DNA of 16,179 nt. Origin: Pelagophyceae sp. CCMP2097 (Eukaryota > Sar > Pelagophyceae). Both the position numbers and the translations under genes were made by a program. The DNA is taken from the NCBI GenBank assembly GCA_026770575.1, contig MU657277.1:78416-94594 (forward strand), given 5' to 3'. Position 1 is the stretch's first letter, and the number at the start of each line of letters is the position of its first letter. Below the pieces are notes generated by a model. It was not told the DNA's origin. It saw nothing but the letters and a program-made list of their open reading frames with translations, and did no database searches. Below are positions 7,200-14,819 of the stretch, piece by piece.

Positions 7200-9480
7200 T
7201 TTAGAGTGCGGGCAACTTTCTTCTTCATCTGAAACAAAATTTCTATTTATTGATATTAAACTCATTGTACCCGCTGCCGGGGGTTGTTCTTCGAGTAAAC
7301 GAGGTGTTTTATTATCAATCGGTAAAGGACACAGGAAAATTCAAATAAAATCCCCCAACGCAACAAATAATAATTGTCTATTCAAATGTATTGAATATAA
7401 TTTTCCAAGTAATATAAAGTACTGACTCGTTCAATGTAATGAGATACGCCAACAGTTCGGAATTAAGAAGAATTTTATGATAACTGTCAAAGATGCTATT
7501 CAAATTTTTCATCTTACGAACCCGAATGAGAAAATTGCTATAAACTGCCAGGAATTAAAAGATGGACAAATATTGAACAGTTAAATCGGAGGGGACTACA
7601 AAGCAAAATTTAAACTATTACTTATGGATTCGCATTACAGTATCATTCAAGGGAATTGGTTAAAATGTAAGGACTGTTTCAAGGAATATCTTGTTAAACA
7701 TAAATGTAATTTATCGCGAGTTGAATTTGTTAAAGAGAAAAGAAATCCCGGTTTGCTTTTGGCGGCAATCCCACCTGATAATATTAAATAAAAATCCAAA
7801 GATTTTACACTATGACATTGAATCTCACAGATACGAAAAAAATGAACATAAACCATATATTGTTGGGTTCACTTACGATAACAAAGATGGGGATGAACAA
7901 TAACGGACATTATCGGGAAAGGGTTGTATGCAACAATTCTACGATCTTCATGGCGCGACTGGATTTTCGCATATCAAATATACTAATGCCTTAAATGGTT
8001 CTCGATTCAATTATTATTAAATGAAGAAAATATCTGAAGGGAAGAATAAAATTGGAGAGTATATAATGAATAATTTTCGATTACTTAAACTGAAAATAAA
8101 AAACAAATACGTTATAGATAACGGACAGAATTTAATTGGATCTTTGTGAAAAAATCTGAAAGACAATGGTTGCCAGGTAGAAAAAGGTGATATTGATCCC
8201 AATATCAGCGTAGCGTGGGAAGATACAAACGATGAAAGGAAGCGTGAAGTAGAGAGATATCTGAAGAAAGATGTAATGGGGTTGAAGGAATTATATGAAA
8301 AAATGATCCAACCTATGTACGAAAAATTTCAAATCAATTTGTGTGACTCCATGACAACTTCATCAAATGCTTGCCATATATGGAAGAACCGTTGTTAAAT
8401 AAATTCTATATCTGTCTACCCAAAAGAGAGCAAGAAAAGAATATACGGAGTGCTATATAGGGTAAAACCGTTGTGAAATAAAGGAGTTTTCAAAGTAATT
8501 CTTATGATAAATTGAATAAAAATAAAACACAAGTCAAAATTGATTAAGATGGTAATAGTACCTAAAAAGTCGATGATGAAGATTACGAAGGGTTGGATGA
8601 TTATCTCTTTGATGTAGATGTCATGAGTCTATACTCGACAGCAATGCTTCAAGATTTTCCGATAGGTCAGAGTATAGACACATGTGATTATCAAGAGGGA
8701 AAGATGGAAATTTACAACATCGAATATATAACCAACAAAAATTGCTTACTCCCAAACTTCCAAGAAAAGAATATAGTCTTCTCAAATGGGATTTGATTGA
8801 TTTAAATGGATGGTATTCCAGTGTTGATATAAAAACCCCAGATCTGCGGGAAATAAAATCAAGGTTATAGATGGTTATAATTGAAAAGATTGCGGACCAG
8901 TTTTCAAAGAATATGTTAAAAATTATTTTTCAATACGAAAAAACAAGCGCGGTGAAAGGGACTTGTAATTACGCAACGGTAAATTTGTACCTGAATGCTT
9001 TATATGGGAAAAAGCTCCAGGATTCATACGAACAAAGAAAAAAAAATTATATCCAAACCGGAAAAATTTGCTTTGATGCTTCAAAAAAATATCTATAAAT
9101 GAAATTGAGGATATATGGCTTGTTTCATATCAACCTATTCATCTGGAAGATGTAGAATTTGCGAAAAAAAACTACGCATCTTGGTTTTTCTATTCTTGGA
9201 TAATCAAGAAAGATGATGCTCGAAAAGTATAACCAATGTGGTTATACTGTTAACCGAATGCCGTACTATTTCGTTACTGACTCTCTTGTATTCCCTAACA
9301 GGTGTCTTGATAAGATAAAATCGACGAAAATCTGGGGGTAATATGGACGATGTTGGCGGAAAAATTATAATTGCCCCAAAATTGTACGCTTTTCAGTATA
9401 TTAAATCATCTGATCAAACATTACATTATCATTTCAGAGGAAAAGGTGTGTCCACAAAACCCGATGACTATTAAAAACAT
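7200..9480 (+). pseudogene. Protein-primed family B DNA polymerase pseudogene
   Basis: Replicative polymerase type of Polintons, related viruses and linear plasmids, with a 3'-5' exonuclease followed by a palm domain. N-terminal region: NCLFKCIEY (7372-7398), LLLMDSHYSII with HY at 7633, and a finger C-x2-C-x7-H-x-C (7666-7707), typical of Maverick-type polymerases. Exonuclease: Exo I DIE at 7814-7822, Exo II NGSRFNYY at 7994-8017, and Exo III YLKKDV with its Asp at 8270. Polymerase: motif A DVMSLYSTAM near 8617-8650, motif B NALYGK at 8994-9011, a pre-C segment LGFSILG..SRKMM from 9180, motif C YYFVTDS at 9264-9284, and a KGKGVS-like HFRGKGVS near 9430. Spacing and order fit the family. The coding signal moves through three frames (frame changes near 7790, between 8400 and 8593, and between 8796 and 8871), with stops at 7582, 7789, 7901 and 8018 among others. 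The first Asp of motif C is replaced by Val. Non-functional. Confidence 0.88.
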
Positions 9481-9912
9481 TACAACATCGTGGCGATTCT
9501 TTAATCTACCCTCAAATACAATTATGGAATGATTTTGTGGATATGGAACATGAGAAATCAAAAAAATCTAACAGATGTTTTCTTTGAAGAAACTCGGACT
9601 TTGAAAATCAAGCAACGAAAAATGTTCTATTTTATCACACAGGCATATAGATTCAGGAAAGACGAGGAGAGAGATAAATGAAAACCAATGAAAAGGACAT
9701 CAATACATAAATGGGGGTGGGTTACTTGAAAGCAGAGGTATTTATACAGTGCCGTTTTGATTCTATTTTAATACTACGATCTTTAAAATAAAAATAAGAA
9801 TCATTCATATATAAACATACATGTATTTGTCTAAAAATTAGAAACAAATTAAAATTGTGATTTCTTTTAAAATTGGATATAGTACTTATATAGTTTATTT
9901 TGATAATCCTAT
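9481..9912. other. AT-rich stretch without recognisable gene
   Basis: Downstream of the polymerase remnant. Stops are frequent in all frames and no domain is seen. Confidence 0.5.
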
Positions 9913-10027
9913 CGAACCAATTTTAATGTCCTCCGAACCAATTTCATTTTTTTCCATTCTTTTTAAAGTCTTCCGAACCAATTTTAAAGTCTTCCGAACC
10001 TTTTAAAAGTCTTCCGAATCTTTTTTA
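9913..10027. repeat. ~21-bp tandem repeat, CGAACCAATTTTAAAGTCTTC
   Basis: Unit starts are at 9913, 9934, 9974, 9995 and 10015. The second unit is lengthened to 40 bp by a T-rich insertion. No coding frame crosses it. It separates the polymerase remnant from the next decayed coding patch. Confidence 0.8.
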
Positions 10028-10045
10028 TATTATTTTGTAGGTTAT

Positions 10046-10200
10046 ATGATGGATGGATCGGAAGATCCAAAACTGGAACCTGTTATTTAAAAAATTAAAC
10101 CCCGCAGTATCGAGCTGTTTGAGAATGATCAAAGATTGTCGGTTAGATATAAAAATCTCATGAGATCGAGAAAATTGTTTGATACCGTCCGACGATGAAG
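10046..10200 (+). pseudogene. Decayed coding patch, unknown family
   Basis: From the ATG at 10046 the frame reads MMDGSEDPKLEPVI, then a stop, then a charged protein-like stretch with IELFENDQRLSVRYKNLM before the frame is lost. Acid-rich patches continue near 10335-10440. This could be a second gene of the AT-rich element. No family is recognised. Confidence 0.3.
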
Positions 10201-10489
10201 ATCCTAAAACGGTTAAAATGATAAATCCAGTTCCGGTTGTACAAATGTAAAAGAAAATTATGTGTATTATAAAATAAAAAAGCAGTTAGCCCATCAATTA
10301 AAAACCAATACATTTCCCATATAGAATATTCCTTCGATTCAGAATCAGAACCAGAGCAAGCAAGAGTGAGATATGTATAGAAAGAGCGGATTTTTTTTTA
10401 TTTGAATCGGAGAGTGATAAAGAACATTTTGAATACGAAACAAGAAAATCACCATTTTTTTCTATGATAATATTATGGACTTCGACCCG

Positions 10490-10892
10490 GTTAATTACAA
10501 GAGTGAGCGGGAGGCACACGGAGGACCCGACTTCGAGCGAAGGACACAGACAAAAAATCCCACTGCACTGCCCACGTAAATAATTAAAATTATTTAACTA
10601 ACCGCCGAACCTTCAAATCCTCCTTAAGTATATTTTTTATTTTTTAATTTCTTATTGAGCTTTTTATTTTGCGGCCGACCAGACTCGAAACTGTGATCAA
10701 AAACTTCTTCTATGATGATTCCAATGAGGCTCCTGCTCGACCTCCACTCCCAATTTTAGCAATCGCATCAACCACCAATCGCTTAATCGGTCGAGTTGCT
10801 GCCCTTTTCTTCCTGAAGGTGGAACCTCGCGGATTTCCCCGTGGACAGACAGGCGGACAGACAGAAGGATGGGCAGACAAAATTGCCCCTGG
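10490..10892 (-). repeat. Dispersed repeat A, copy 2, with tRNA-like B box and A-rich segment
   Basis: On the minus strand it runs from CCAGGGGCAATTTTGTCTG (10892) through a CTGT-rich run, GGGCAGCAACTC and GCTAAAATTGGGA. It then enters a segment containing GTTTCGAGTCTGG (a degraded Pol III B box), an A/T-rich run, and finally the conserved block CCTCCGTGTGCCTCC near 10511-10525. The part below 10734 is shared with 15668-16179, and the part above 10734 with 4688-4850. The order (simple repeat, body, B-box-like arm, A-rich run) suggests a composite SINE-like or 3'-end retroelement repeat, but no full tRNA-like head is seen. Confidence 0.75.
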
Positions 10893-10920
10893 TAATCCTT
10901 CAATCAAGGGCCCGAAGGCC

Positions 10921-11170
10921 ATCGGTGACACCTCCGTCGTCCTAAATGAAATCGGTGACGCGACTATGATCTTAAATCAAATCGGTGTCACGGTCGCAGC
11001 CTTTAATGGTAATCGGTGCCGCCGATTGCGTTTATATCGTCGTTGGTGTCACGTACATTGGCATAAACCCAATAGGTGGCACCGCCCCGTTTTCTTTATT
11101 GAAATCGGTGGCACCTGGTCTGTCAAAAAGCGAAACGACGCCACGGTGACGTGCGTATATGAAATCGGTG
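10921..11170 (+). repeat. Left iteron array, (A)TCGGTGAC every ~30 bp
   Basis: The CGGTG core (or a one-base variant) lies at 10923, 10953, 10983, 11014, 11044, 11074, 11106, 11144 and 11166. The first seven are spaced 30-32 bp apart; the innermost two are spaced irregularly. Bases between cores vary, so selection seems to be on the core and its spacing. Confidence 0.85.
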
Positions 11171-11205
11171 ACGCCGCCAGCCATTAAAGGCTGGCGGCGT
11201 CACCG
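11166..11205. other. Perfect 17-bp hairpin at inner end of left array
   Basis: CGGTGACGCCGCCAGCC (11166-11182), loop ATTAAA, and its exact reverse complement (11189-11205). It places two iteron cores face to face. It may be a fold-back junction or a protein-binding cruciform. Confidence 0.88.
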
Positions 11206-11581
11206 GCCATAATCAATATTCTCAATGACGACACTTAGACGGGATAATAGGTGATCGGCGGCGCCCGCCTGGGGGAGCTTGACGCCGGCGCAACTTCGTC
11301 AAGAGGTGGGAGTCCGTGGCGGTCCGTCGCGCTAATGGCCCGCAACGGCGCTATAGAGACCCTTTTCCCCTTCAATTTGTTTTTATGATGGGCTCTCTTA
11401 TGATACGCCTTCCGGCGGCGCGAGGGAAGCACGAAGGCCGTCGCGCGAGGCGGACGGTCGCCGTCGAGTCCCGGAAAGACTGCGACGGGGTGGGGAGGAG
11501 CACGAAGGCCGTAGCGCCGCTGCACGGACGGACGGGCGCCGGCGACACGAGGCGCCGGGGTGGGTGGACCCAACGACGTGC
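11206..11581. other. Element interior downstream of the minus-strand gene
   Basis: GC-rich with several open frames on both strands but no recognisable domain. It lies 3' of the minus-strand gene and may be its 3' untranslated region. Confidence 0.4.
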
Positions 11582-12246
11582 CTACGCCGCGCCAGACCCG
11601 GGGAGCACCGCAAAGCCCGCCGACGCGGTGTTGGCGCGGCGCGCCGGGGTGTTGCGGAGGCGCGGCGAGCGCGGCGGCTCCTCCTCCTTTTCCTCCTCCT
11701 TTTCCTCTTCCTCCGACGCGCTTGAGTCCGCCTCCTCTTCGTCCTCTTCGTCCTCGTCACTGGCGTCGTCCTCTTTGTCCTCGTCGCCGGCGCCCTTCTC
11801 CTCGCTGTCGTCGTCCGACTCCACGCCCTCGATGGTCGGCGCCTTGGCCGGGCGCCCCTTCTGCTTGCACTTGCGGACATAAGCCTTGACGAAGTCGCTC
11901 CGCTGCCGGCCGCGCTTCGACCGCGGGCGGCCGCGCGGCGCGGGATTCACCAGCGGCATCCGCAAAGAGTTCTCCGGCAAGTCCGCCTCGTCGAAGATGC
12001 CCGGGTTCGGCAACTCAAAAGGGCCGGCCGCCGCGTACTGCGCGCGGAAAAAAACTTGTCCCTGCGCGCCTTGTCGGTGGCTTGCTTGGCGGCCCGCTTC
12101 TGCTCGTCCGTCTTGACGGTCTTCTTGGGCAGCTTGGCGCGGAGCGCCGCGGCGTCGTCATCGAGGAAGCTGAAGTCCGAACAGTGCGAACCGTCCGAAC
12201 CGTCCACCAAGGCGCGGAACGCGTCAACGTCCGTCGACGCGGCCAT
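11582..12246 (-). pseudogene. AT-hook/acidic protein gene with one frameshift
   Basis: Start ATG at 12246 (MAASTDVDAF), close to the right iteron array; stop at 11584-11582. The first frame encodes a charged helix-prone segment (KRAAKQATDKARRDK). At the homopolymer run 12048-12054 (seven A on the + strand) the protein-like reading moves to the next frame, continuing through LPNPGIFDEADLP, an AT-hook-like GRPRSKRGR and FVKAYVRKCKQKGRPAKAP, then a long Asp/Glu/Ser-rich tail. A one-base change in the homopolymer explains the break, either as real decay or as a sequencing error. The protein looks like a nuclear DNA-binding accessory factor of the element, without a catalytic domain. Its family is not recognised and the function is inferred. 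Confidence 0.55.
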
Positions 12247-12299
12247 TGCGCGATGGTCAGTCACTGCCAGGCTTTTTGAACGCCCTCGCTGAAGCCTGA

Positions 12300-12554
12300 G
12301 CGTCACCGATTACCTTTAGTACCCTGAGTGGCGTCACCGATTACCTTTAATACCCTCAGGGCGTCACCGATTACTTTTAATACCCTTAGGGCGTCACCGA
12401 TTACTTTTAGTACCCTGAGTGGCGTCACCGATGACCTTCAAAGTAGTCGGAGTGCGTCTTATTTACATTATTCTCAGCGTGGTGTCGCCGTTTTGATTTG
12501 ATTTTATTAGGGTGTCACCGATTTCATTTAGGACGACGGAGGTGACACCGATGG
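12300..12554 (-). repeat. Right iteron array, GTCACCGAT every ~30 bp
   Basis: CACCG or a variant lies at 12304, 12335, 12365, 12395, 12426, (degenerate at about 12455), 12486, 12516 and 12546: nine positions at 30-31-bp spacing, inverted relative to the left array. Units 12300-12421 are the most similar to each other, each reading GCGTCACCGATTAC followed by TTTTAATACCCT-like sequence, consistent with recent local expansion. Confidence 0.9.
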
Positions 12555-12575
12555 CCGATTATCTCTTCAATCAAA

Positions 12576-12636
12576 GGACCCGAAGGGCCCTTGCCGTAAA
12601 CTGACGTTGATTAAACGGCAAGGACCCTTTGGGTCC
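12576..12636. other. 22-bp inverted repeat hairpin beside the element
   Basis: The arms 12576-12597 (GGACCCGAAGGGCCCTTGCC and two more bases) and 12615-12636 pair at about 20 of 22 positions around a 17-nt loop. It lies just outside the right end of the element. The left part of this arm resembles CTTCAATCAAGGGCCCGAAG at 10898-10917, beside the left end. Confidence 0.75.
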
Positions 12637-12731
12637 TCAATAAGAAAACCATTTTCAACGATGGGTTATTCCTCCTACGCTAAAAATTAAAACAAACGAT
12701 TTTGAAAATATCGAATCGTAGGTTTTCATAA

Positions 12732-13096
12732 TATCCAAAAGGTTTAATTAACCCTAATACAGTGAATGACGATGAAAATTTGTTAAAACCGTTAAACCTC
12801 ATCAAAATAGGTTACTCTGCGACAAAACGACAATCAGGCAAAACAAAAGGCTTTAATCGCTTGAGCGGATTCCGAACGTCGTTGGTATCTTTGAACGTTC
12901 ATCGTTTCTATCTGTACAACACTTCACACAGTCAATCAAAAGGAACGGGGGTAAGCGCTGATGCGCAGAAGGCTGAGTTTATCCTTCACGAGATGATATT
13001 GGAAACATTTAAGCCGCCTGTTAAAAGAATTGTTTTAGTACGGGAAACGTATCTGAATGGTTCAATGTCCCAATCGAAACTATGTCCAAATTTTAG
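12732..13096 (+). pseudogene. GIY-YIG family (T5orf172/MUG113-like) nuclease remnant
   Basis: Family known from DNA viruses, phages and some eukaryotic loci; a single-domain homing or repair-type nuclease. The frame reads LIKIGYSATKRQ (matching the family's KIGyS), FNRLSGFRTSL carrying the Arg, then AEFILHEMILETF carrying the catalytic-type Glu region. At about 13040-13050 the reading moves one frame and continues VSEWFNVPIETMSKF to a TAG at 13094, restoring the typical SEWF ending. Upstream, the expected GxIY strand may be the degraded VFIISK near 12720-12738, behind a TAG in another frame. The gene is therefore broken near both ends. It sits in a short AT-rich patch similar in composition to the 6330-10490 island, suggesting a shared viral or plasmid source, which is an inference. 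Confidence 0.65.
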
Positions 13097-13337
13097 ACTT
13101 TTGTGATTATGCTGTTTTTAACAAAATTAAACCGAATTTAGGGCCGTTCTATCGGCGTTCTGTTTCCCTCGTTCCGATTTCGTTCCGATTTATTAGTAAG
13201 GTCCGTTGATTCCGATTACCGGCGTTCTGTTTCTTTGTCTCGATTTCGCGCGGCGGTTTTTCTTTTTGGTTATGCTGCGGACATCGGGTGATACGGGAGG
13301 GCATTCCGAACGAGTTTTGAATACTTTCCGGCCTTGA
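13097..13337. other. Spacer with short direct repeat, no start for next gene
   Basis: CGGCGTTCTGTTTC occurs at about 13153 and 13221 (about 69 bp apart), each followed by a variant of TCTCGATTTCG. No coding frame joins the gene downstream; the latter seems to lack its 5' part. Confidence 0.5.
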
Positions 13338-14475
13338 AAGTTAGAGCTGCGTCTCTTCTGCTCGGCGCTGCGGCTGCACCCGCTTGACCTGCGCCTGACG
13401 ATCAAGGGCGGGCTTATGCAGGCGACGCGCGCCGAGGTGACGCAGGCCCTCGGCGCCGCGCAGCTCGACGCCGCGCAGACTTTCCTGGGCCAGCTCGATG
13501 ACGCGCACCTCGCCGTCGACGCTTTGATGCTCAACGACGCCTTTGCGGCGACGGCGGAGTCGCTCGCGCGCCGCGTGTAGTGGCGCTGCTGCGGCAGATG
13601 CACCGAGTCCTCGGCACGTTCGACCTTCTCACAAAGACGCCCTTCGCCTTTGTTCGGCCCTTTGTTCGCAGCGGGACGGAGCGTCGCGCGCCTCGCACGA
13701 CAAGGCCAAGCAGCTGTGGGAGTTCAAGAAGGGCGCCGCGGCCGAGCAGGCCGAGGCCGCCGGCAAGCTGGCGACGCTCGACGCCGAGATCGCCGCCAGA
13801 ACGACCAAGATCACGGCGCTGCGCGCGCAGAAAACGGCCGCGGGCGTCGCAGAAATCGCGGCGGAAGGCGGCTTGGTCAGGGAAGGTGCCGACCGATGTA
13901 CCTTTCACTCGGGCGCGTTCATCGGCGAGCACGCCAAAGCGTGCCTCTACAACGCGAAGCAGCTCGGCATGTCCGTCGTAGACGCCATGCCGGACGCTGC
14001 CAAGCCGATCGCGCTCGAGATCGTCAAGAAGTTCGTCTGCCTCTGGCGCCGCCTCGGTATCGTGCACGCGCTCGCGGGCCCGTCGCGCATGCTCGCCTTC
14101 GAGGAGGTTGAGATGCTCAAGGTCGCGTGCAAGGACTATGGCGTCGCGTTCCGCGCGGCGTTTGTGGGCCGCAACGTTCCGCCGAAGACGCACGTGCTCG
14201 AGACGGAGCTGCCGGCCTTTGCGGCCAAGTGGTTTTACTGCGGCATCATGTGCGAGGACGCCGCCGAGTCCATCCACGCGCTGAAGAAGCGACTTAAGTG
14301 GCGGTACGCGTGCGTCCGAGACAAAAAGAGAAACGTCGAGTGCCAACGCAACGCGATCCTCATGCTCAGGACAACAAGGTGGCAGCCAGCATCACGGAGC
14401 ACCACGAGCGCCGCCGACGCACGCCGGCCGCCCAGCGTGGCCGCCGCGACACCTTCGGGGCGGCCGTCCGAGTAG
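13338..14475 (+). pseudogene. 5'-truncated transposon-type gene (EDAAESIHA family), two exons
   Basis: Exon 1 (13338-13574) reads from just after a stop through LRLHPLDLRLTIKGGLM to SLARR. Exon 2 (13672-14475) continues in a new frame after a 97-bp intron: a coiled-coil-prone stretch (EQAEAAGKLATLDAEIAA, about 13745-13800), then FHSGAFIGEHAKACL, VPPKTHVLETELPAFAAKW, and CEDAAESIHALKKRL near 14250-14290. The pattern 'FhgGaFvGnh ... PKxHxLExH ... EqgaESIHaxxN' is one I recall from large families of uncharacterised proteins linked to eukaryotic transposons; I cannot name the family precisely. The ESIHA region is its best conserved part. The usual N-terminal half is missing, so it is a truncated copy. 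No TIR was found around it. The protein could be the C-terminal part of a transposase; the role is unknown. Confidence 0.55.
13575..13671 (+). other. Inferred 97-bp intron
   Basis: Donor CGC|GTGTAG and acceptor CCCTTTGTTCGCAG, with a C/T-rich 3' part. Removal joins the two coding frames in phase 0 and bypasses the TAG at 13578. The fit of frame, signals and protein context is good, but no transcript is available. Confidence 0.7.
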
Positions 14476-14760
14476 TCTCTGCTTAGGGCACTTCGGCAAT
14501 GGCCACCGCTCAACGGACGCGCACCGCCCCACTATGACGGGCAAAAACGACGCAAAATTACACAGCGCTCAAATCGAATTCTGAGAACTCAAAACTCGAT
14601 ACCTGAGAACTCATTTTGGCCTGGTAGCCCGTCTTTGTCACCGTTTTGGCGGGCACTCCCTATTGGGCCAGCCCCACCCAGGGTGGATTTTAAGCAAGCA
14701 ACTCAAAACTCAAATTGAGAACTCAGAATTCGTTTCAGATAACTCGCGCTGAATGTTCAG
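14476..14760. repeat. Short GAGAACTCA motif repeats
   Basis: Variants of CTGAGAACTCAAAACTC occur at about 14580-14612 and again at 14699-14730, flanking repeat B copy 2. No coding frame is supported here. Confidence 0.6.
14605..14702 (-). repeat. Dispersed repeat B, copy 2
   Basis: Reverse complement of 4963-5060. The outer 39 bp (14663-14702) match exactly; the remainder matches in patches (CCGCCAAA, CTACCAGGCC). Confidence 0.8.
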
Positions 14761-14819
14761 AAAAAAGGGTATCAAATTTCGTTACCGAGGATACGATTTA
14801 ATCCTTCCGGCCGTTAGCG

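Larger units (their letters stand above)
6330..10490. mobile_element. AT-rich island, decayed Polinton-like/viral or plasmid DNA
   Basis: Base composition changes visibly from GC-rich to AT-rich at about 6330 and returns near 10490. The only recognisable gene is a decayed protein-primed family B DNA polymerase (7200-9480). No TIRs, capsid, integrase or packaging-ATPase motifs could be seen. The source could be a Polinton/Maverick, a Polinton-like or other DNA virus, or a mitochondrial linear plasmid. The many stops and frame changes show that it is an old, non-functional insertion. Confidence 0.65.
10921..12554. mobile_element. Small DNA transposon with iteron-array TIRs
   Basis: The outermost ~40 bp (ATCGGTGACACCTCCGTCGT at 10921) recurs as reverse complement at about 12514-12554, with GTCCTAAATGAAATCGGTG shared. 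Inside this, both ends are arrays of 30-bp units. One minus-strand gene lies between them. No transposase domain is visible, so it is either non-autonomous or uses an unrecognised protein. No target duplication was found next to the TIRs. The GGTGAC core and 30-bp spacing are shared with the MULE at 294-4374. Confidence 0.8.

Noticed and set aside
7647..8202. Minus-strand open frames in the AT-rich island
   Set aside because: Short, Phe/Ser/Leu-rich, without motifs, and opposite clear exonuclease motifs on the + strand.
12300..12453. CRISPR-like array of 30-bp repeats
   Set aside because: Units abut without unique spacers, the element has inverted arrays at both ends, and the context is eukaryotic.
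13531..14346. Minus-strand open frame opposite the ESIHA-type gene
   Set aside because: No recognisable motif. The + strand has the family motifs and a consistent intron.
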